Part shown: one piece after another, positions 17,421 through 26,940 of the stretch
Layout: each line of letters opens with the position of its first letter
How positions within the stretch are numbered: the first letter of the stretch is position 1
NCBI RefSeq assembly: GCF_004212635.1
Contig: NZ_PSRT01000044.1
Coordinates: forward strand, 1-59,906
Source: Bradyrhizobium genosp. SA-3
GTDB lineage: Bacteria; Pseudomonadota; Alphaproteobacteria; Rhizobiales; Xanthobacteraceae
Length of the DNA stretch: 59,906 nt
Direction: 5' to 3'
Notes under the pieces: model-generated
Databases searched by the model: none
Told to the model about the DNA's origin: nothing
The model's input: only the letters and a program-made list of their open reading frames with translations
Translations under genes and position numbers: made by a program

Positions 17421-18142
17421 CGGCTCTATTGGAAGTAAAGAACCTCTCTCGATCGTTTGGGGGATTGGTTGCGGTCAAGGACGTCAACTTCACGCTAGAG
17501 GCCGGACGTATTACTGCGCTCATTGGGCCGAATGGTGCGGGAAAGACGACCTGTTTCAACCTTGTCGCCGGCTCCCTGAGCCCGACCAGCGGGCAGGTGT
17601 TCTTCGAAGGACGCCAGATCGACAGTACCCCTCCGGAAATTGTCTGCAGGATGGGTATCGCAAGAACATTTCAAATCGTTCGACCAATGCGTGATATGTC
17701 CGTGCTCGAGAACGCAATGGTGGGCGCCTTCAGCTGGACCAAAAGCGTAAAGGAAGCCAAATCGAAAGCCTACGAATCCCTTGAAAGCGTCGGACTCGCC
17801 GGCAAGGCCAATGCGCGGACGGACCAGCTAACGCTTCCGGATCGGAAAATGCTGGAGACGGCGAAGGCGTTATCCACTCGGCCAAAACTGCTGTTGCTGG
17901 ATGAAGTAATGGCGGGCCTTCGACCGACAGAAGCGGCGGGTGTCGTCCGAGTGCTGCAGACACTTGCCGAAGGCGGCCTGACGATCCTCCTGGTCGAACA
18001 CGTCATGCGGATCGTGATGGAAGTCGCGTCGAACGTCGTCGTACTTCATCACGGTGCCAAGATCGCGGAGGGAAGTCCCGCAGAAGTGGTTGCCGATCAG
18101 AAGGTGCTTGATAGTTATCTAGGGGCAGGCTTCCATGCTTGA
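17417..18142 (+). CDS. livG: Branched-chain-type ABC importer ATPase (LivG)
   Basis: A 241-residue ABC ATPase. Walker A is GPNGAGKTT (about residues 34-42) and Walker B is LLLLDEVMAGL. The signature motif is unusual: the family normally has LSxGQ, here LTLPDRKMLETAKAL. The LivG-type Q-loop segment GIARTFQIVRPM is present. The start at ATG 17417 forms an ATGA overlap with the livM stop. It powers the importer with LivF. The weak signature motif is shared by many members of this subgroup, so I do not read it as inactivation. Confidence 0.92.
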   Translation: MTALLEVKNLSRSFGGLVAVKDVNFTLEAGRITALIGPNGAGKTTCFNLVAGSLSPTSGQVFFEGRQIDSTPPEIVCRMGIARTFQIVRPMRDMSVLENAMVGAFSWTKSVKEAKSKAYESLESVGLAGKANARTDQLTLPDRKMLETAKALSTRPKLLLLDEVMAGLRPTEAAGVVRVLQTLAEGGLTILLVEHVMRIVMEVASNVVVLHHGAKIAEGSPAEVVADQKVLDSYLGAGFHA

Positions 18143-18854
18143 CGCGGCGCTCTTATCGATTGACGGGCTCTCTGTTGCCTACGACGGATCGAGCGCACTA
18201 AACGGCGTCTCGCTGCAGATCCGCAAAGGAGAGTTGATCTGCGTCGTTGGGGCGAATGGTGCAGGGAAAACGTCGCTCATCAGATCGATCTCGGGTATAG
18301 TACGATCTTCAAGTGGCACCGTAAAAATGAACGGCGTCAATATTAATGGGCTGCCCCCATGGGAGATATGCGAACGCGGTATAGCGCAGGTCGCCGAGGG
18401 TCGACAGATTTTCGGCAGCCTCTCTGTCGAGGAAAATCTTCTGCTAGGCGGATCACTGAAGCGCGCGAAGGCCTATCAGCTCGAGACGCTTGAGTTCGTC
18501 TACCAACTGTTTGAGAGACTACGGGAGCGTAGACGGCAACTGGCCGGGACCCTATCCGGGGGCGAACAGCAGATGTTGGCGATCGGACGTGCGATCATGT
18601 CGAAGCCCGAAATGGTTATGTTCGACGAGCCGTCGATTGGGTTATCGCCTGCACTGACAGATGTGATGTTTGGCGTAGTGAAATCGCTCCACGAGCAAGG
18701 GATTACAGTGCTGCTGGTCGAACAGAACGTGGCGAAATCGCTTGCCTTGAGCAATCGCGGCTATGTCCTGGAGAATGGTTCAATCGTACTGCACGGATCG
18801 AGTCAAGAATTGCTCAACAATTCCGAGATTCAACGCGCATATCTCGGAATGTAG
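18135..18854 (+). CDS. livF: Branched-chain-type ABC importer ATPase (LivF)
   Basis: A 239-residue ABC ATPase of the LivF type: Walker A GANGAGKTS, signature LSGGEQQML, Walker B MVMFDEPSIGLSP, followed by the H-loop region LLVEQNV. The Q-loop has the typical GIAQVAEGRQIFGSLSVEENL. It overlaps livG by eight bases. It is the last gene of the transporter block and is followed by the CT dinucleotide tract. Confidence 0.93.
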   Translation: MLDAALLSIDGLSVAYDGSSALNGVSLQIRKGELICVVGANGAGKTSLIRSISGIVRSSSGTVKMNGVNINGLPPWEICERGIAQVAEGRQIFGSLSVEENLLLGGSLKRAKAYQLETLEFVYQLFERLRERRRQLAGTLSGGEQQMLAIGRAIMSKPEMVMFDEPSIGLSPALTDVMFGVVKSLHEQGITVLLVEQNVAKSLALSNRGYVLENGSIVLHGSSQELLNNSEIQRAYLGM

Positions 18855-18887
18855 CGGAGCTGTGGCGCAAATTGCGCCGAGCACTGT

Positions 18888-18921
<34 letters not shown>

Positions 18922-19070
18922 TTAACGGTCCCTCGGACCAGCGGAATTGCAAGCCGTCTAAGCAGATAATGCCGTGATGTGCCGCCGGGGCAACCTTTTG
19001 TGTTGATGCCTGCCGACGATGAAGCGGTGTACAGCAATCAATTCCGAGGTGCGTCACCTAGGCTCTACTC

Positions 19071-19832
19071 ATGATACAGGATGATGCCCTCTTAATCGAT
19101 CGCCACCTTGACCTAGTCACAATGACTATGAATAGGCCACCGGCAAACGCGTTGAACAACGAACTAGTTGAGCGCTTGCTGGATGCCTTTCGGGCGCTTG
19201 CCAGCCAGGCGATGCCGCCAGGTATTGTTCTGACTGGTCAGGGTACCCGGTTCTTCAGTGCAGGCGGCGACATAAAGGAAGTGACGGGCATCGAGATATC
19301 CCGGCCTCGTATGAGGTCGTTCCATGCGCTCCTTTGCGAGATGGAGCGATATCCGGCGCCGCTTGTGTGTGCCGTCCGAGGTTACGCTGTCGGCGGCGCG
19401 TTGGAATTTCTTCTGCACGCCGATTACGTGATCGCGAATGGCGAGTGTAAGATCGGTTTCCCGGAAATCAACCATGGTCTCTTGCCCGCGGCCAAAGGCA
19501 TGCGGAAGGCAGTGCAGAAACTGGGACTTCGTGATGCGCGAGCGCTGCTATATTGTGGCGAGCTGGTCGATGCAAGGAAAGCACTCGAGATCGGAGCAAT
19601 CGACGAGATTGCAGCGACTTCGGACGTGACGTCGCGAGCGTTAGAAGAGTGTAAGTACCTTCGCGGAAAGGATCAAAGGCTATTTGCGGCCATCAAGCGC
19701 TCGCTGAACCTGACGGACCAGATGGACGACGCCTCCCTTGAGGCGATGACAATTGAGGATCTTGGGGCCTACCTGACGGGAGACAGTTCGGCAGATGCGC
19801 GGGCCCGATTTCTGTCGAAAAACGCAAAGTAG
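19071..19832 (+). CDS. Enoyl-CoA hydratase/isomerase (crotonase) family protein
   Basis: A 253-residue crotonase-fold protein. The first oxyanion-hole segment GTRFFSAGGDIKEV and the second RGYAVGGALEFLLHADYVIAN are clear. Of the two catalytic glutamates of hydratases, one is kept in FPEINHGLLPAAKG, but the second position falls in RDARALLYCG with no glutamate. It is therefore unlikely to be an ordinary hydratase and may act as an isomerase, hydrolase or C-C lyase. It begins the gene block following the Liv importer and sits six bases before the creatininase-family gene. Confidence 0.87.
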   Translation: MIQDDALLIDRHLDLVTMTMNRPPANALNNELVERLLDAFRALASQAMPPGIVLTGQGTRFFSAGGDIKEVTGIEISRPRMRSFHALLCEMERYPAPLVCAVRGYAVGGALEFLLHADYVIANGECKIGFPEINHGLLPAAKGMRKAVQKLGLRDARALLYCGELVDARKALEIGAIDEIAATSDVTSRALEECKYLRGKDQRLFAAIKRSLNLTDQMDDASLEAMTIEDLGAYLTGDSSADARARFLSKNAK

Positions 19833-19838
19833 GCATCG

Positions 19839-20606
19839 ATGACCGAATTCGCTTCTTCTGATGAAGTTCGACTGGAGTTGATGAATTTCGAGCAGGTGTC
19901 GGCGGCCCTGGCGCAGGGAACGTCGACGATCCTGGTACCGTGCGGGGCCGTCGAGCAACATGGACCGCATCTTCCTCTTTGCATGGATGCCGACCACGCT
20001 GATGCGCTCGCATATAAGGTGGCACGGCATCTTGGAAATGCTTTGATCGCACCGACAATCAAGGTCGGCTGCTCAGCTCACCATCTCGTATTTCCCGGCA
20101 CCATCTCCCTTCGTCCTGAAACGTTCGAAGCGATCTGCCTCGACTACTGCACAAGTCTCGCTCGGCACGGCTTCAAGCGGATCCTGCTGTTCTCGGGACA
20201 CATCGGTAATTTTCCAATCCTGCGCGACATGCTTCCTCGATTGAAGCAGGCTATTCCCGAAGACGTCGAGATCGACGCATTCTCCGATTCGATCGCCTGG
20301 ATCGACAGGTGGCGAAGCGCCGTCAAAGAGGCCGGCGCAAACCCAGATGCGGTCGGCGGGCATGCCGACATAGCGGAGACGTCTCTCATGCTGTATCTGC
20401 GTCCCGACAGCGTGCGGCCGGATCGGTTCGAGGCGGGGCACCTTGGCGCGCTGTCTGAAGAGCAACTTCGGTCCATGTGGAGAAACGGCGTCAAATCGGT
20501 CACTGCCAACGGCATCATTGGCGATCCGCATGGGTCGACTGCGGCAATTGGCGAGCGATGTCTTGAGGCGATAACCGAGCTCCTCGTCGCGTCCTTTGAC
20601 AAATAG
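19839..20606 (+). CDS. Creatininase-family amidohydrolase
   Basis: A 255-residue member of the creatinine amidohydrolase family. The metal-binding pattern is present: GAVEQHGPHLPLCMDADHADA (Glu, His and Asp ligands), LFSGHIGNFPIL in place of the usual GHGGN, and GHADIAETSLML in place of GHAGExETS. Known members open cyclic amides (creatinine, formamide intermediates in riboflavin/F420 synthesis) or cut peptides (MftE). In this cluster a ring-opening or amide hydrolysis step on an imported acid is a reasonable guess, not shown. Six bases separate it from the crotonase gene. Confidence 0.87.
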   Translation: MTEFASSDEVRLELMNFEQVSAALAQGTSTILVPCGAVEQHGPHLPLCMDADHADALAYKVARHLGNALIAPTIKVGCSAHHLVFPGTISLRPETFEAICLDYCTSLARHGFKRILLFSGHIGNFPILRDMLPRLKQAIPEDVEIDAFSDSIAWIDRWRSAVKEAGANPDAVGGHADIAETSLMLYLRPDSVRPDRFEAGHLGALSEEQLRSMWRNGVKSVTANGIIGDPHGSTAAIGERCLEAITELLVASFDK

Positions 20607-20826
20607 ACGGGGTCGTATCGAGCGCATCCCGCTCTTCGAGCACTGTCCCCAAGTAAATCGCCACGTCGTTGCGACGAAGGACGGCGATGTCCTGAGACAT
20701 GACGCGGTTCGGCTGCGTACAGCACAAAATTTGGAAAGTTGCGTAGCGAGACCCTGCATTCGGACGAAAATATTGCTGTGCTTATGAAATGTTAGGCCAT
20801 CTCGAAACTCCCTGAGGATTAAGAAG

Positions 20827-21957
20827 ATGGCACTTACGTTCGGGTTTTGGTCGGAGCAGGAAACCCAGGTCGGGCAGAGTTATGCGCGCCGACTCCATGA
20901 GCTGGTGGACGAGGTGCGCCTCGCAGAAAAAATGGGGTTCGATTGCGCCTCGCTCTCCGAACAACACGTCGCATTGGGCGGCATTTCGAGCTCGGCGCCA
21001 GAGGTGGTATATGGCTATCTCGCTGCCGTCACCTCGCGCATCAAGCTGAGGCCGGCGGTCACTTTGATGCCGCAGAAGATCAATCACGCCTTGCGGACCG
21101 CGGAGCGCTTGGCGGTGACGGACATTCTCTCGAACGGTCGCATGGAGTTCTACGCCGGTCGAGCCAATACCACCATCGCGATGCGCGCGTTCAACGTCGA
21201 TCCGGGTGAGACGCTCGCTCAAATGGAGGAGGGGATCGCGCTTCTGAAGAAATCGATGCGCGAAGACATCTTCACCTTCGAGGGCAAGTACTACCAGGTT
21301 CCGCCGCGAATGCTTGTCCCGAAGCCCCTGCAGAAGCCCCATCCGGTCATCGGCATCGCTGCCACGAGCGAACGCAGTCACAGCTGGGCTGGCGCCGAAG
21401 GCCTCGCTGTAATGAGCAATTCGATCTACCAGGGATGGGAGGTCCAGGAAAAGCTGCTCAACTCCTATCGTCGATCCTGGAAGCGTGACGAGCTTGGGCC
21501 GCTCGAGCGCCCACGCATCGGCATTCCGCTCTTTTTTGGGATTGGTCCTACGGATCAGAAGGCGAAGGAAGACTACGCCGAGCCGTTGATGAATTATGCG
21601 AAGATCTCGACCGACGCTTATCCGCGCTTGGCAAAGATTGCCGATGATTACGCGTACATGAGCGAGAGCGTACCCGCCATGGAGCGCGCCGCCAAGGACT
21701 GGGACTATCTGCTCAATCACTCGGCAACTACGGTTTGCGGAAGCCCCGATACCGTCATTCGACAGATCGAAAAGTTCCAGGCATTGGGCATTGATGAGGT
21801 CCTTCTGCATCTGGACTCTGTAAATCACGAGAAGATCATGGAAGCGATTGAAATGGTCGGGCGCTACGTCATCCCGCACTTCAATGACAGAAACAATGTC
21901 GTGCGGCCGACGGAGGAGATCCTCGGTCAGATTCGCGCCATGCGGCCGCAAAAGTAA
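20827..21957 (+). CDS. Luciferase-like (LLM-class) flavin-dependent oxidoreductase
   Basis: A 376-residue TIM-barrel flavin enzyme of the bacterial luciferase family. Supporting features are the N-terminal LTFGFW strand, the EQHVALGG segment after strand two, and LSNGRMEFYAGRANT, the flavin-binding turn. Such monooxygenases use FMNH2 supplied by a separate reductase; the flavin reductase at 14756 fits. ATG 20827 is preceded by GAGGATTAAGAAG, an acceptable ribosome-binding site. The substrate is unknown. Confidence 0.9.
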   Translation: MALTFGFWSEQETQVGQSYARRLHELVDEVRLAEKMGFDCASLSEQHVALGGISSSAPEVVYGYLAAVTSRIKLRPAVTLMPQKINHALRTAERLAVTDILSNGRMEFYAGRANTTIAMRAFNVDPGETLAQMEEGIALLKKSMREDIFTFEGKYYQVPPRMLVPKPLQKPHPVIGIAATSERSHSWAGAEGLAVMSNSIYQGWEVQEKLLNSYRRSWKRDELGPLERPRIGIPLFFGIGPTDQKAKEDYAEPLMNYAKISTDAYPRLAKIADDYAYMSESVPAMERAAKDWDYLLNHSATTVCGSPDTVIRQIEKFQALGIDEVLLHLDSVNHEKIMEAIEMVGRYVIPHFNDRNNVVRPTEEILGQIRAMRPQK

Positions 21958-21986
21958 AGTTTCCAGGAAAACACGGGAGCAGACCA

Positions 21987-22766
21987 ATGTCGAAGCAGGG
22001 CTACAAATATCTGATTGTCGAGCGGCGGCCGAGCGGTGTTGCCGTCATAACGATGAACCGCCCGGAAATCCTGAATGCGATCAACTGGGATATGCACCAC
22101 GAGCTGGAGCGCGTCTTCGTCGAGCTGGACGACGACAAGGCGACACGCGCAATCGTGCTGACGGGCGCCGGGCGCGGCTTCTGTTCCGGTGGCGATCAGA
22201 AGACGCTCGACAAGAGCCCGATTCCTTCGCCGACCCGAGGTGGGCGTCATCTGATTCGGAATATGCTGGAAGTCGAAGTCCCGATCGTTGCTGCAGTCAA
22301 CGGCGTTGCTGTCGGTCTGGGCGCGACGCTTGCGCTATTTTGCGATGTCATCTTCGCAAGTCCAACAGCACGGTTCGCCGATACGCATGTCACGGCGGGT
22401 GTCGTCGCAGGCGACGGAGGGGCTGTGATCTGGCCTCTCCTGATGGGGCCTGCCCGTGCGAAACACTATCTCATGACCGGCGAATTCATTTCCGCGGAAA
22501 AGGCGGCTTCCATCGGAATGATCAACGAGGTCATTTCCGACAGAGACGTCAAGGAGGCCGCGATCGAATACGCTGAGATGCTCGCGAGCGGTCCGAGGGA
22601 AGCGATCATTTGGACGAAATACAGCGTCAACAAGATCATCAAGCAATATTCGCACCTATTGCTGGATACGTCGACTGCTCTGGAGACCATCACTTTCGCA
22701 TCGCCTGAGCGGAGGGATGCGGTCGCCGCGTTCGCCGAAAAGCGCAAGCGTTTCGCGGAGCGGTGA
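21987..22766 (+). CDS. Crotonase-family protein lacking both hydratase glutamates
   Basis: A 259-residue crotonase-fold protein with a clear CoA/oxyanion site (GRGFCSGGDQKTLDK; VNGVAVGLGATLALFCDVIFA). The hydratase glutamates are replaced: the PEI position reads FADTHVTAGVVAGDGG and the second reads RAKHYLMTG. Aspartate/threonine substitutions of this kind occur in crotonases that catalyse other chemistry (ring cleavage, dehalogenation, decarboxylation). It is 29 bases after the luciferase-like gene and one base before the CoA ligase, in a clear operon. Confidence 0.88.
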   Translation: MSKQGYKYLIVERRPSGVAVITMNRPEILNAINWDMHHELERVFVELDDDKATRAIVLTGAGRGFCSGGDQKTLDKSPIPSPTRGGRHLIRNMLEVEVPIVAAVNGVAVGLGATLALFCDVIFASPTARFADTHVTAGVVAGDGGAVIWPLLMGPARAKHYLMTGEFISAEKAASIGMINEVISDRDVKEAAIEYAEMLASGPREAIIWTKYSVNKIIKQYSHLLLDTSTALETITFASPERRDAVAAFAEKRKRFAER

Positions 22767-22767
22767 A

Positions 22768-24639
22768 ATGGATGTCGAACACATCACGTCGGGGGCTCAG
22801 TTCGCGGATGTCACCATTCCGCAGCTTCTGAGCTCTCGACGAGCGGCGCGGCCGGACGAGATAGCATTCAAGCAGAAGCGCCGGGGCGAATGGACTGCGA
22901 CAACCTGGAAGCAGTATTCAGATCTGGTCGCCAATTTGGCCGCGGCTCTGCAAAAAGCCGGATTCAAGCACGGTGACCGTGCGGCCATCATGGGAGACGT
23001 GTCTCAGGAATGGCTGCTTGCGGACATGGCGACGATCTGCGCCGGCGGGGTGATGGTCGGCGTCTATTTTACGTCATCGCCAGAAGAAGTTGGATACTAC
23101 CTCAGCGATTCCGGAGCATCCTTCGTCTTTGTCGGGAGCGAACTTCAGCTCAATATTGTCCTGGCGTCAGGCCAGACTGAGAAATTGAGAAACATCATTG
23201 TGCTCGACCCAGAGTGGAAGGGGGCGGGCGGCCCAGCGAATGTCGTTCCTCTCCAAGTCTTCTGTGGGGAGACTTCGGTTGACGCGGACGTGTTCCTTAG
23301 GGAGCAAGTTGCGAAAGCAAAGGCTAGTGACCTGGCGAGCATCGGGTACACATCCGGCACGACGGGGTTTCCAAAGGGCGCGATGTTGACCCACCTTTCG
23401 CTGCTCGCTGGTGCACACTCTGTAACGACATTCAGTTCGAAGTTGCGTTCCGATGCTCATCGCGTGGTGGTGCATCTTCCGATGTCGCATACGGTTGCGC
23501 GCGCACAGGCAACGACGTTACCTTTGCTGATTCGGCTGATCCCGTACTTCGGGGAGACGAGCGCTGATTTCGCTCAGACCATCAAGGAAGTGAAGCCAAC
23601 CTACTTCATGGCTCCGCCGAGGTTCTATCAGAGGTTTGCCACCCAAATCCTCAGCAAGGTTCATTCGGGGTCTGAGAAGCAGAAGCAGGACTACCAATTC
23701 GCAATGACGATCGCTCGCAAGGCGCTCGACGACCGTCAGGCCGGCGGTGTGCCCAACCCGTTCATATCCGCCCTGTTCGCCGTCTGCCGGGAACGGATTT
23801 TCCGTCCCTTGCTTGCCGAGGTCGGGTTTGAAGAACTCACCGTCACCTATACGTCGTCGGCTGCGATGCCTTCCGAACTCATGTCTCTGTGGCAGCTGTG
23901 GGGACTGCAGCTAAAGGAATGTTACGGGCAGACCGAGCTGGTTGGAGCGAACCTGGTCCAGATGGCTGAATGGCCGGAAGCAGGAACCGTGGGCGTCCCC
24001 GTGCATGATGCGGCTTGGCAAACTGCCGTTCTTGAAGACGGAGAAATGATCGTCAAAGGTCCCGGGCTCTTTGTCGGGTACTGGAATAAGCCAGAGGAAA
24101 CGAAGTCGGCCCTCCGCGATGGCTGGCTTTATACCGGCGATGTCGTGGAGATTGGGCCGACAGGCCTGTTCAAGCTGGTCGATCGAAAGAAGGAGATCAT
24201 CAACACATCCAACGGCAAATCGATCAGCCCCACGCAGATCGAGAATGAAATCCGGCACAGTCCCTTTATCTCTGAAGCGGCGGTGATCGGAGAAGGAAAG
24301 AAGTATCTGACCGCGTTGATCGAAGTAGATGCGACCGCGACGATGGAGTGGGCCAAATCGCGTGATGTTCGCATTGCTCACTATTCGGATCTGGCGGAGT
24401 CAGAGATCGTCGTCCGGATGGTTGAAGGCGAGATTGCCAAAGCAAACGGTCGGCTAGCGAGGGCCGAGCAGATCAAGGCCTTCCGAATACTTCCGGAGGA
24501 ACTCTCTCCGGAGAATGGCGTGATGACGCCAACGCGGAAAAAGCGCCGCAAGCAAATAATGGAGCGGTACCGGTCACTGATCGATTCGCTCTATGACGAT
24601 AGTGAGGAGAACCTGATCAAGACCGAGGTGGGAATATAG
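22768..24639 (+). CDS. Long-chain-type acyl-CoA synthetase
   Basis: A 623-residue AMP-forming ligase of the long-chain acyl-CoA synthetase branch. The phosphate-binding loop IGYTSGTTGFPKGAML lies near residue 193; ECYGQTE and LYTGDVVEIGPTGLFKLVDRKKEI follow. The C-terminus ends in the basic NGVMTPTRKKRRKQIMERY region seen in this branch. ATG 22768 lies one base after the preceding stop; an in-frame GTG or ATG further upstream is inside the crotonase gene. It probably activates the acid imported by the nearby Liv system. Confidence 0.92.
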   Translation: MDVEHITSGAQFADVTIPQLLSSRRAARPDEIAFKQKRRGEWTATTWKQYSDLVANLAAALQKAGFKHGDRAAIMGDVSQEWLLADMATICAGGVMVGVYFTSSPEEVGYYLSDSGASFVFVGSELQLNIVLASGQTEKLRNIIVLDPEWKGAGGPANVVPLQVFCGETSVDADVFLREQVAKAKASDLASIGYTSGTTGFPKGAMLTHLSLLAGAHSVTTFSSKLRSDAHRVVVHLPMSHTVARAQATTLPLLIRLIPYFGETSADFAQTIKEVKPTYFMAPPRFYQRFATQILSKVHSGSEKQKQDYQFAMTIARKALDDRQAGGVPNPFISALFAVCRERIFRPLLAEVGFEELTVTYTSSAAMPSELMSLWQLWGLQLKECYGQTELVGANLVQMAEWPEAGTVGVPVHDAAWQTAVLEDGEMIVKGPGLFVGYWNKPEETKSALRDGWLYTGDVVEIGPTGLFKLVDRKKEIINTSNGKSISPTQIENEIRHSPFISEAAVIGEGKKYLTALIEVDATATMEWAKSRDVRIAHYSDLAESEIVVRMVEGEIAKANGRLARAEQIKAFRILPEELSPENGVMTPTRKKRRKQIMERYRSLIDSLYDDSEENLIKTEVGI

Positions 24640-24781
24640 TCTGATCCGTTTCCGCTTCGTGCGATCATCAAGCTTGCTGAGCGCGTGTCGCAGCTGTGTT
24701 CGCGTTGCAGCGCGCTGTCATTCTTAAAGCTTCCGACCAATCGCCGTAATTTCCATTGTAGTCAACTGAAAGAGACTTCAC

Positions 24782-26014
24782 ATGAAGAATCGCATCGGAA
24801 ACGGGCTTACTCGCCGGACCGTGCTCGGCAGCGGTTTTGGCATCGCCGCAGGGCTTGTATCGTGGCCGGTCAGGGCGGTGGGCCAAGTCAAGGTTAAGAT
24901 CGGCGCGATCATGCCCAGCAGCGGCGTGTTGGCGTTCCCCGGACAGGCTTGCGTGCGCGGCATTGATCTCGGCGCGAAGTTCGCCAGACAGAAGTACGGT
25001 GATGAGATTGAGGTCATTCACGCCGATACGCAGAGTCGGCCGGAAAATGGCCGTATCGCTGCGGAGAACCTGATCCGCCAGGGTTGTACGGTCCTCATCG
25101 GCGCCTGGGACTCGGGCGCGACCATCTCGGCGCTTCAGGCCTGCGAAGCAGCGAAGGTCCCGATGGTCGTGCATATCGCCAGCGCGACGCAAGTGACCTC
25201 GCAGGGCTTCACTCAGGTCTTCCGTTACTATCCGACGTCGCTGATGATCATTCGTCAGTCGCTGATCGATTTGAAAGCTCTGTTGACGACCCTCAACGGT
25301 CCGCCAGCCAGCGCGGTCGTCCTCCACCTCAACAACGTGATGGGGCAGTCGAGCGCCACGAGCATAGCACAGGCCTGGAAAGAGGTCGATCTCCCGATCA
25401 AGCTCACTGAGTTCATTCCATACGATGAGAAGGCCAAGGATCTCTCAGTCGAAGTCGCAAAGGCAAAAGCGACCGGCGCTGACATGCTTTTCCCGATCAC
25501 TCGGGTCAACGACGCCATCATGATCACACGTGAGTGTGTAAAGCAGGGATGGAGCCCGAAAATGATCTACTCGGCGAATTCGAACGGCGTTATCGACAAG
25601 GCATATTACGACGCGCTCGGCAAGTACGCTGACGGCGCGATGGCGTCGGCGCTCTACTACAATCCGAAGGCGCCCGATGCGCACAAAATTCTCGAGATGT
25701 TCGCGGCCGACTACCCCAATGAATGGCTCGACGCAAATGCGGCATGCGCCTTCGAGGCCGTGCAGATCGTCAGGGACGCGGTAAATCGTGCGGGCTCGTC
25801 GGAATCGGGGGCAATTCACGGCACCCTCAAGCTGACGGAAATGCAGCCAGTCTTGATGTCGTCTGGGACGATCAAATTTGACTCGAGCGGCCAGAACGTG
25901 AATTCCGCCGTGGCTCTGCTTCAAGCGCAAAAAGGCAAGCCGCGCGTGGTTTCACCGAGGGCAATTGCCGAAGCAGACCTGGAATATCCGGTGGTGCCCT
26001 TCAGCTCTCGATAA
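24782..26014 (+). CDS. livK: Periplasmic substrate-binding protein of a Liv-type ABC importer, Tat-exported
   Basis: A 410-residue type I periplasmic binding protein (receptor family ANF/LivJ). The N-terminus has a twin-arginine signal (LTRRTVLGSGFGIAAG, cleavage probably near VRAVGQ). The mature part starts with VKVKIGAIMPSSGVLAFPGQACVRGIDLG, typical of the family. It is about 6 kb from livHMGF but in the same direction, separated only by catabolic genes, and no other binding protein is in the block. It would therefore supply that importer. The stop is followed by a terminator hairpin at 26031-26051. Confidence 0.9.
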   Translation: MKNRIGNGLTRRTVLGSGFGIAAGLVSWPVRAVGQVKVKIGAIMPSSGVLAFPGQACVRGIDLGAKFARQKYGDEIEVIHADTQSRPENGRIAAENLIRQGCTVLIGAWDSGATISALQACEAAKVPMVVHIASATQVTSQGFTQVFRYYPTSLMIIRQSLIDLKALLTTLNGPPASAVVLHLNNVMGQSSATSIAQAWKEVDLPIKLTEFIPYDEKAKDLSVEVAKAKATGADMLFPITRVNDAIMITRECVKQGWSPKMIYSANSNGVIDKAYYDALGKYADGAMASALYYNPKAPDAHKILEMFAADYPNEWLDANAACAFEAVQIVRDAVNRAGSSESGAIHGTLKLTEMQPVLMSSGTIKFDSSGQNVNSAVALLQAQKGKPRVVSPRAIAEADLEYPVVPFSSR

Positions 26015-26030
26015 GGCGCCACGAACCACC

Positions 26031-26051
26031 GCCCCGGTTCAATGCCGGGGC
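26031..26051 (+). terminator. Rho-independent terminator after livK
   Basis: A perfect 7-bp stem GCCCCGG/CCGGGGC with loop TTCAATG, followed by TGTGTTTCT, lies 16 bases after the livK stop. It separates the catabolic operon from the convergent AraC gene. Confidence 0.75.
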
Positions 26052-26067
26052 TGTGTTTCTATGCGTG

Positions 26068-26940
26068 CTATGTGAAGGGCTGCTGGCTGCTGAAGCTCGA
26101 CCGTTCGGCGAGGAAGCGGCGGGGGCTCTTTCCCATTGTCTTCTTGAACATAGTGATGAACGCGCTCGGCGTCTCATAGCCCAGATCGAGCGAAACGGCC
26201 TGCACCGACGATCCAGCCGTCAAGCGTTGCAATGCGACCAAGATATGAAGCCGCTGCCGCCAGCGTCCGAATGTCATTCCGGTTTCCTTCAAGACCAGGC
26301 GGGCGAAGGTCCGCACACTCATTGCATACCGGGCGGCGAGTTCATCGATGGTGCTACGGTCGCCGGGATCATTGAGCAGTGATGCCGCGAGATGTTGAAG
26401 TCGGCTGTCCGTGGAAATTGGCAAGTACATCTGTTCCGTGGACATCTGCACTAATTCGTCGAGCAGCACTCGACCGAGTCGGCTCGTCGGTCCTTCAACG
26501 GGATAAAGTGGCGGAAATACGGATAGCCGGTGTATCAACTCGCGAACGAGCGACGATATCGTGAATGTGCAGCAAGTGTTTGGAAGCATACTTGCCAGCG
26601 GATCGATGAAGACGAGGTAGACCTTTCCATTGTCTGATACGCAATTGCTATGCATGACCCCAGGAGGTATCCACACGGCTCCTTGCGGAGGAACGATCCA
26701 TAACCCACCAGGGGCACGACACATGACTGATCCATGTGAGGCGACGACCAATTGTCCCTTCTTGTGCGAGTGGAGCGGGAGTTCGTCACCATGTTCACCA
26801 GTCTCAATGCACATCGAGACGATTGGACGATCGAACTGATCCGGATCTATCGGGTCGTAATTGAGCCTAAGATCCGGCAAATTCATTCTGGCCAGGCTAT
26901 GATCCAATTCAGATGCGGGTGATGTGCTCATTGAGTTCAC
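26068..26940 (-). CDS. AraC-family transcriptional regulator
   Basis: A complete 290-residue regulator. The N-terminal part (about residues 40-130) is a cupin-like sensor domain with LPLHSHKKGQLVVASHGSV and WIPPGVMHSN. The C-terminal part (about 190-285) is the AraC double helix-turn-helix, ending in ETPSAFITMFKKTMGKSPRRFLAE. The DNA-binding half is closely related to the truncated regulator at 1-321. It converges on livK and diverges from the pyruvate dehydrogenase operon, so either could be its target. An in-frame GTG or ATG choice is not critical; ATG 26940 fits. Confidence 0.93.
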   Translation of the reverse strand: MNSMSTSPASELDHSLARMNLPDLRLNYDPIDPDQFDRPIVSMCIETGEHGDELPLHSHKKGQLVVASHGSVMCRAPGGLWIVPPQGAVWIPPGVMHSNCVSDNGKVYLVFIDPLASMLPNTCCTFTISSLVRELIHRLSVFPPLYPVEGPTSRLGRVLLDELVQMSTEQMYLPISTDSRLQHLAASLLNDPGDRSTIDELAARYAMSVRTFARLVLKETGMTFGRWRQRLHILVALQRLTAGSSVQAVSLDLGYETPSAFITMFKKTMGKSPRRFLAERSSFSSQQPFT

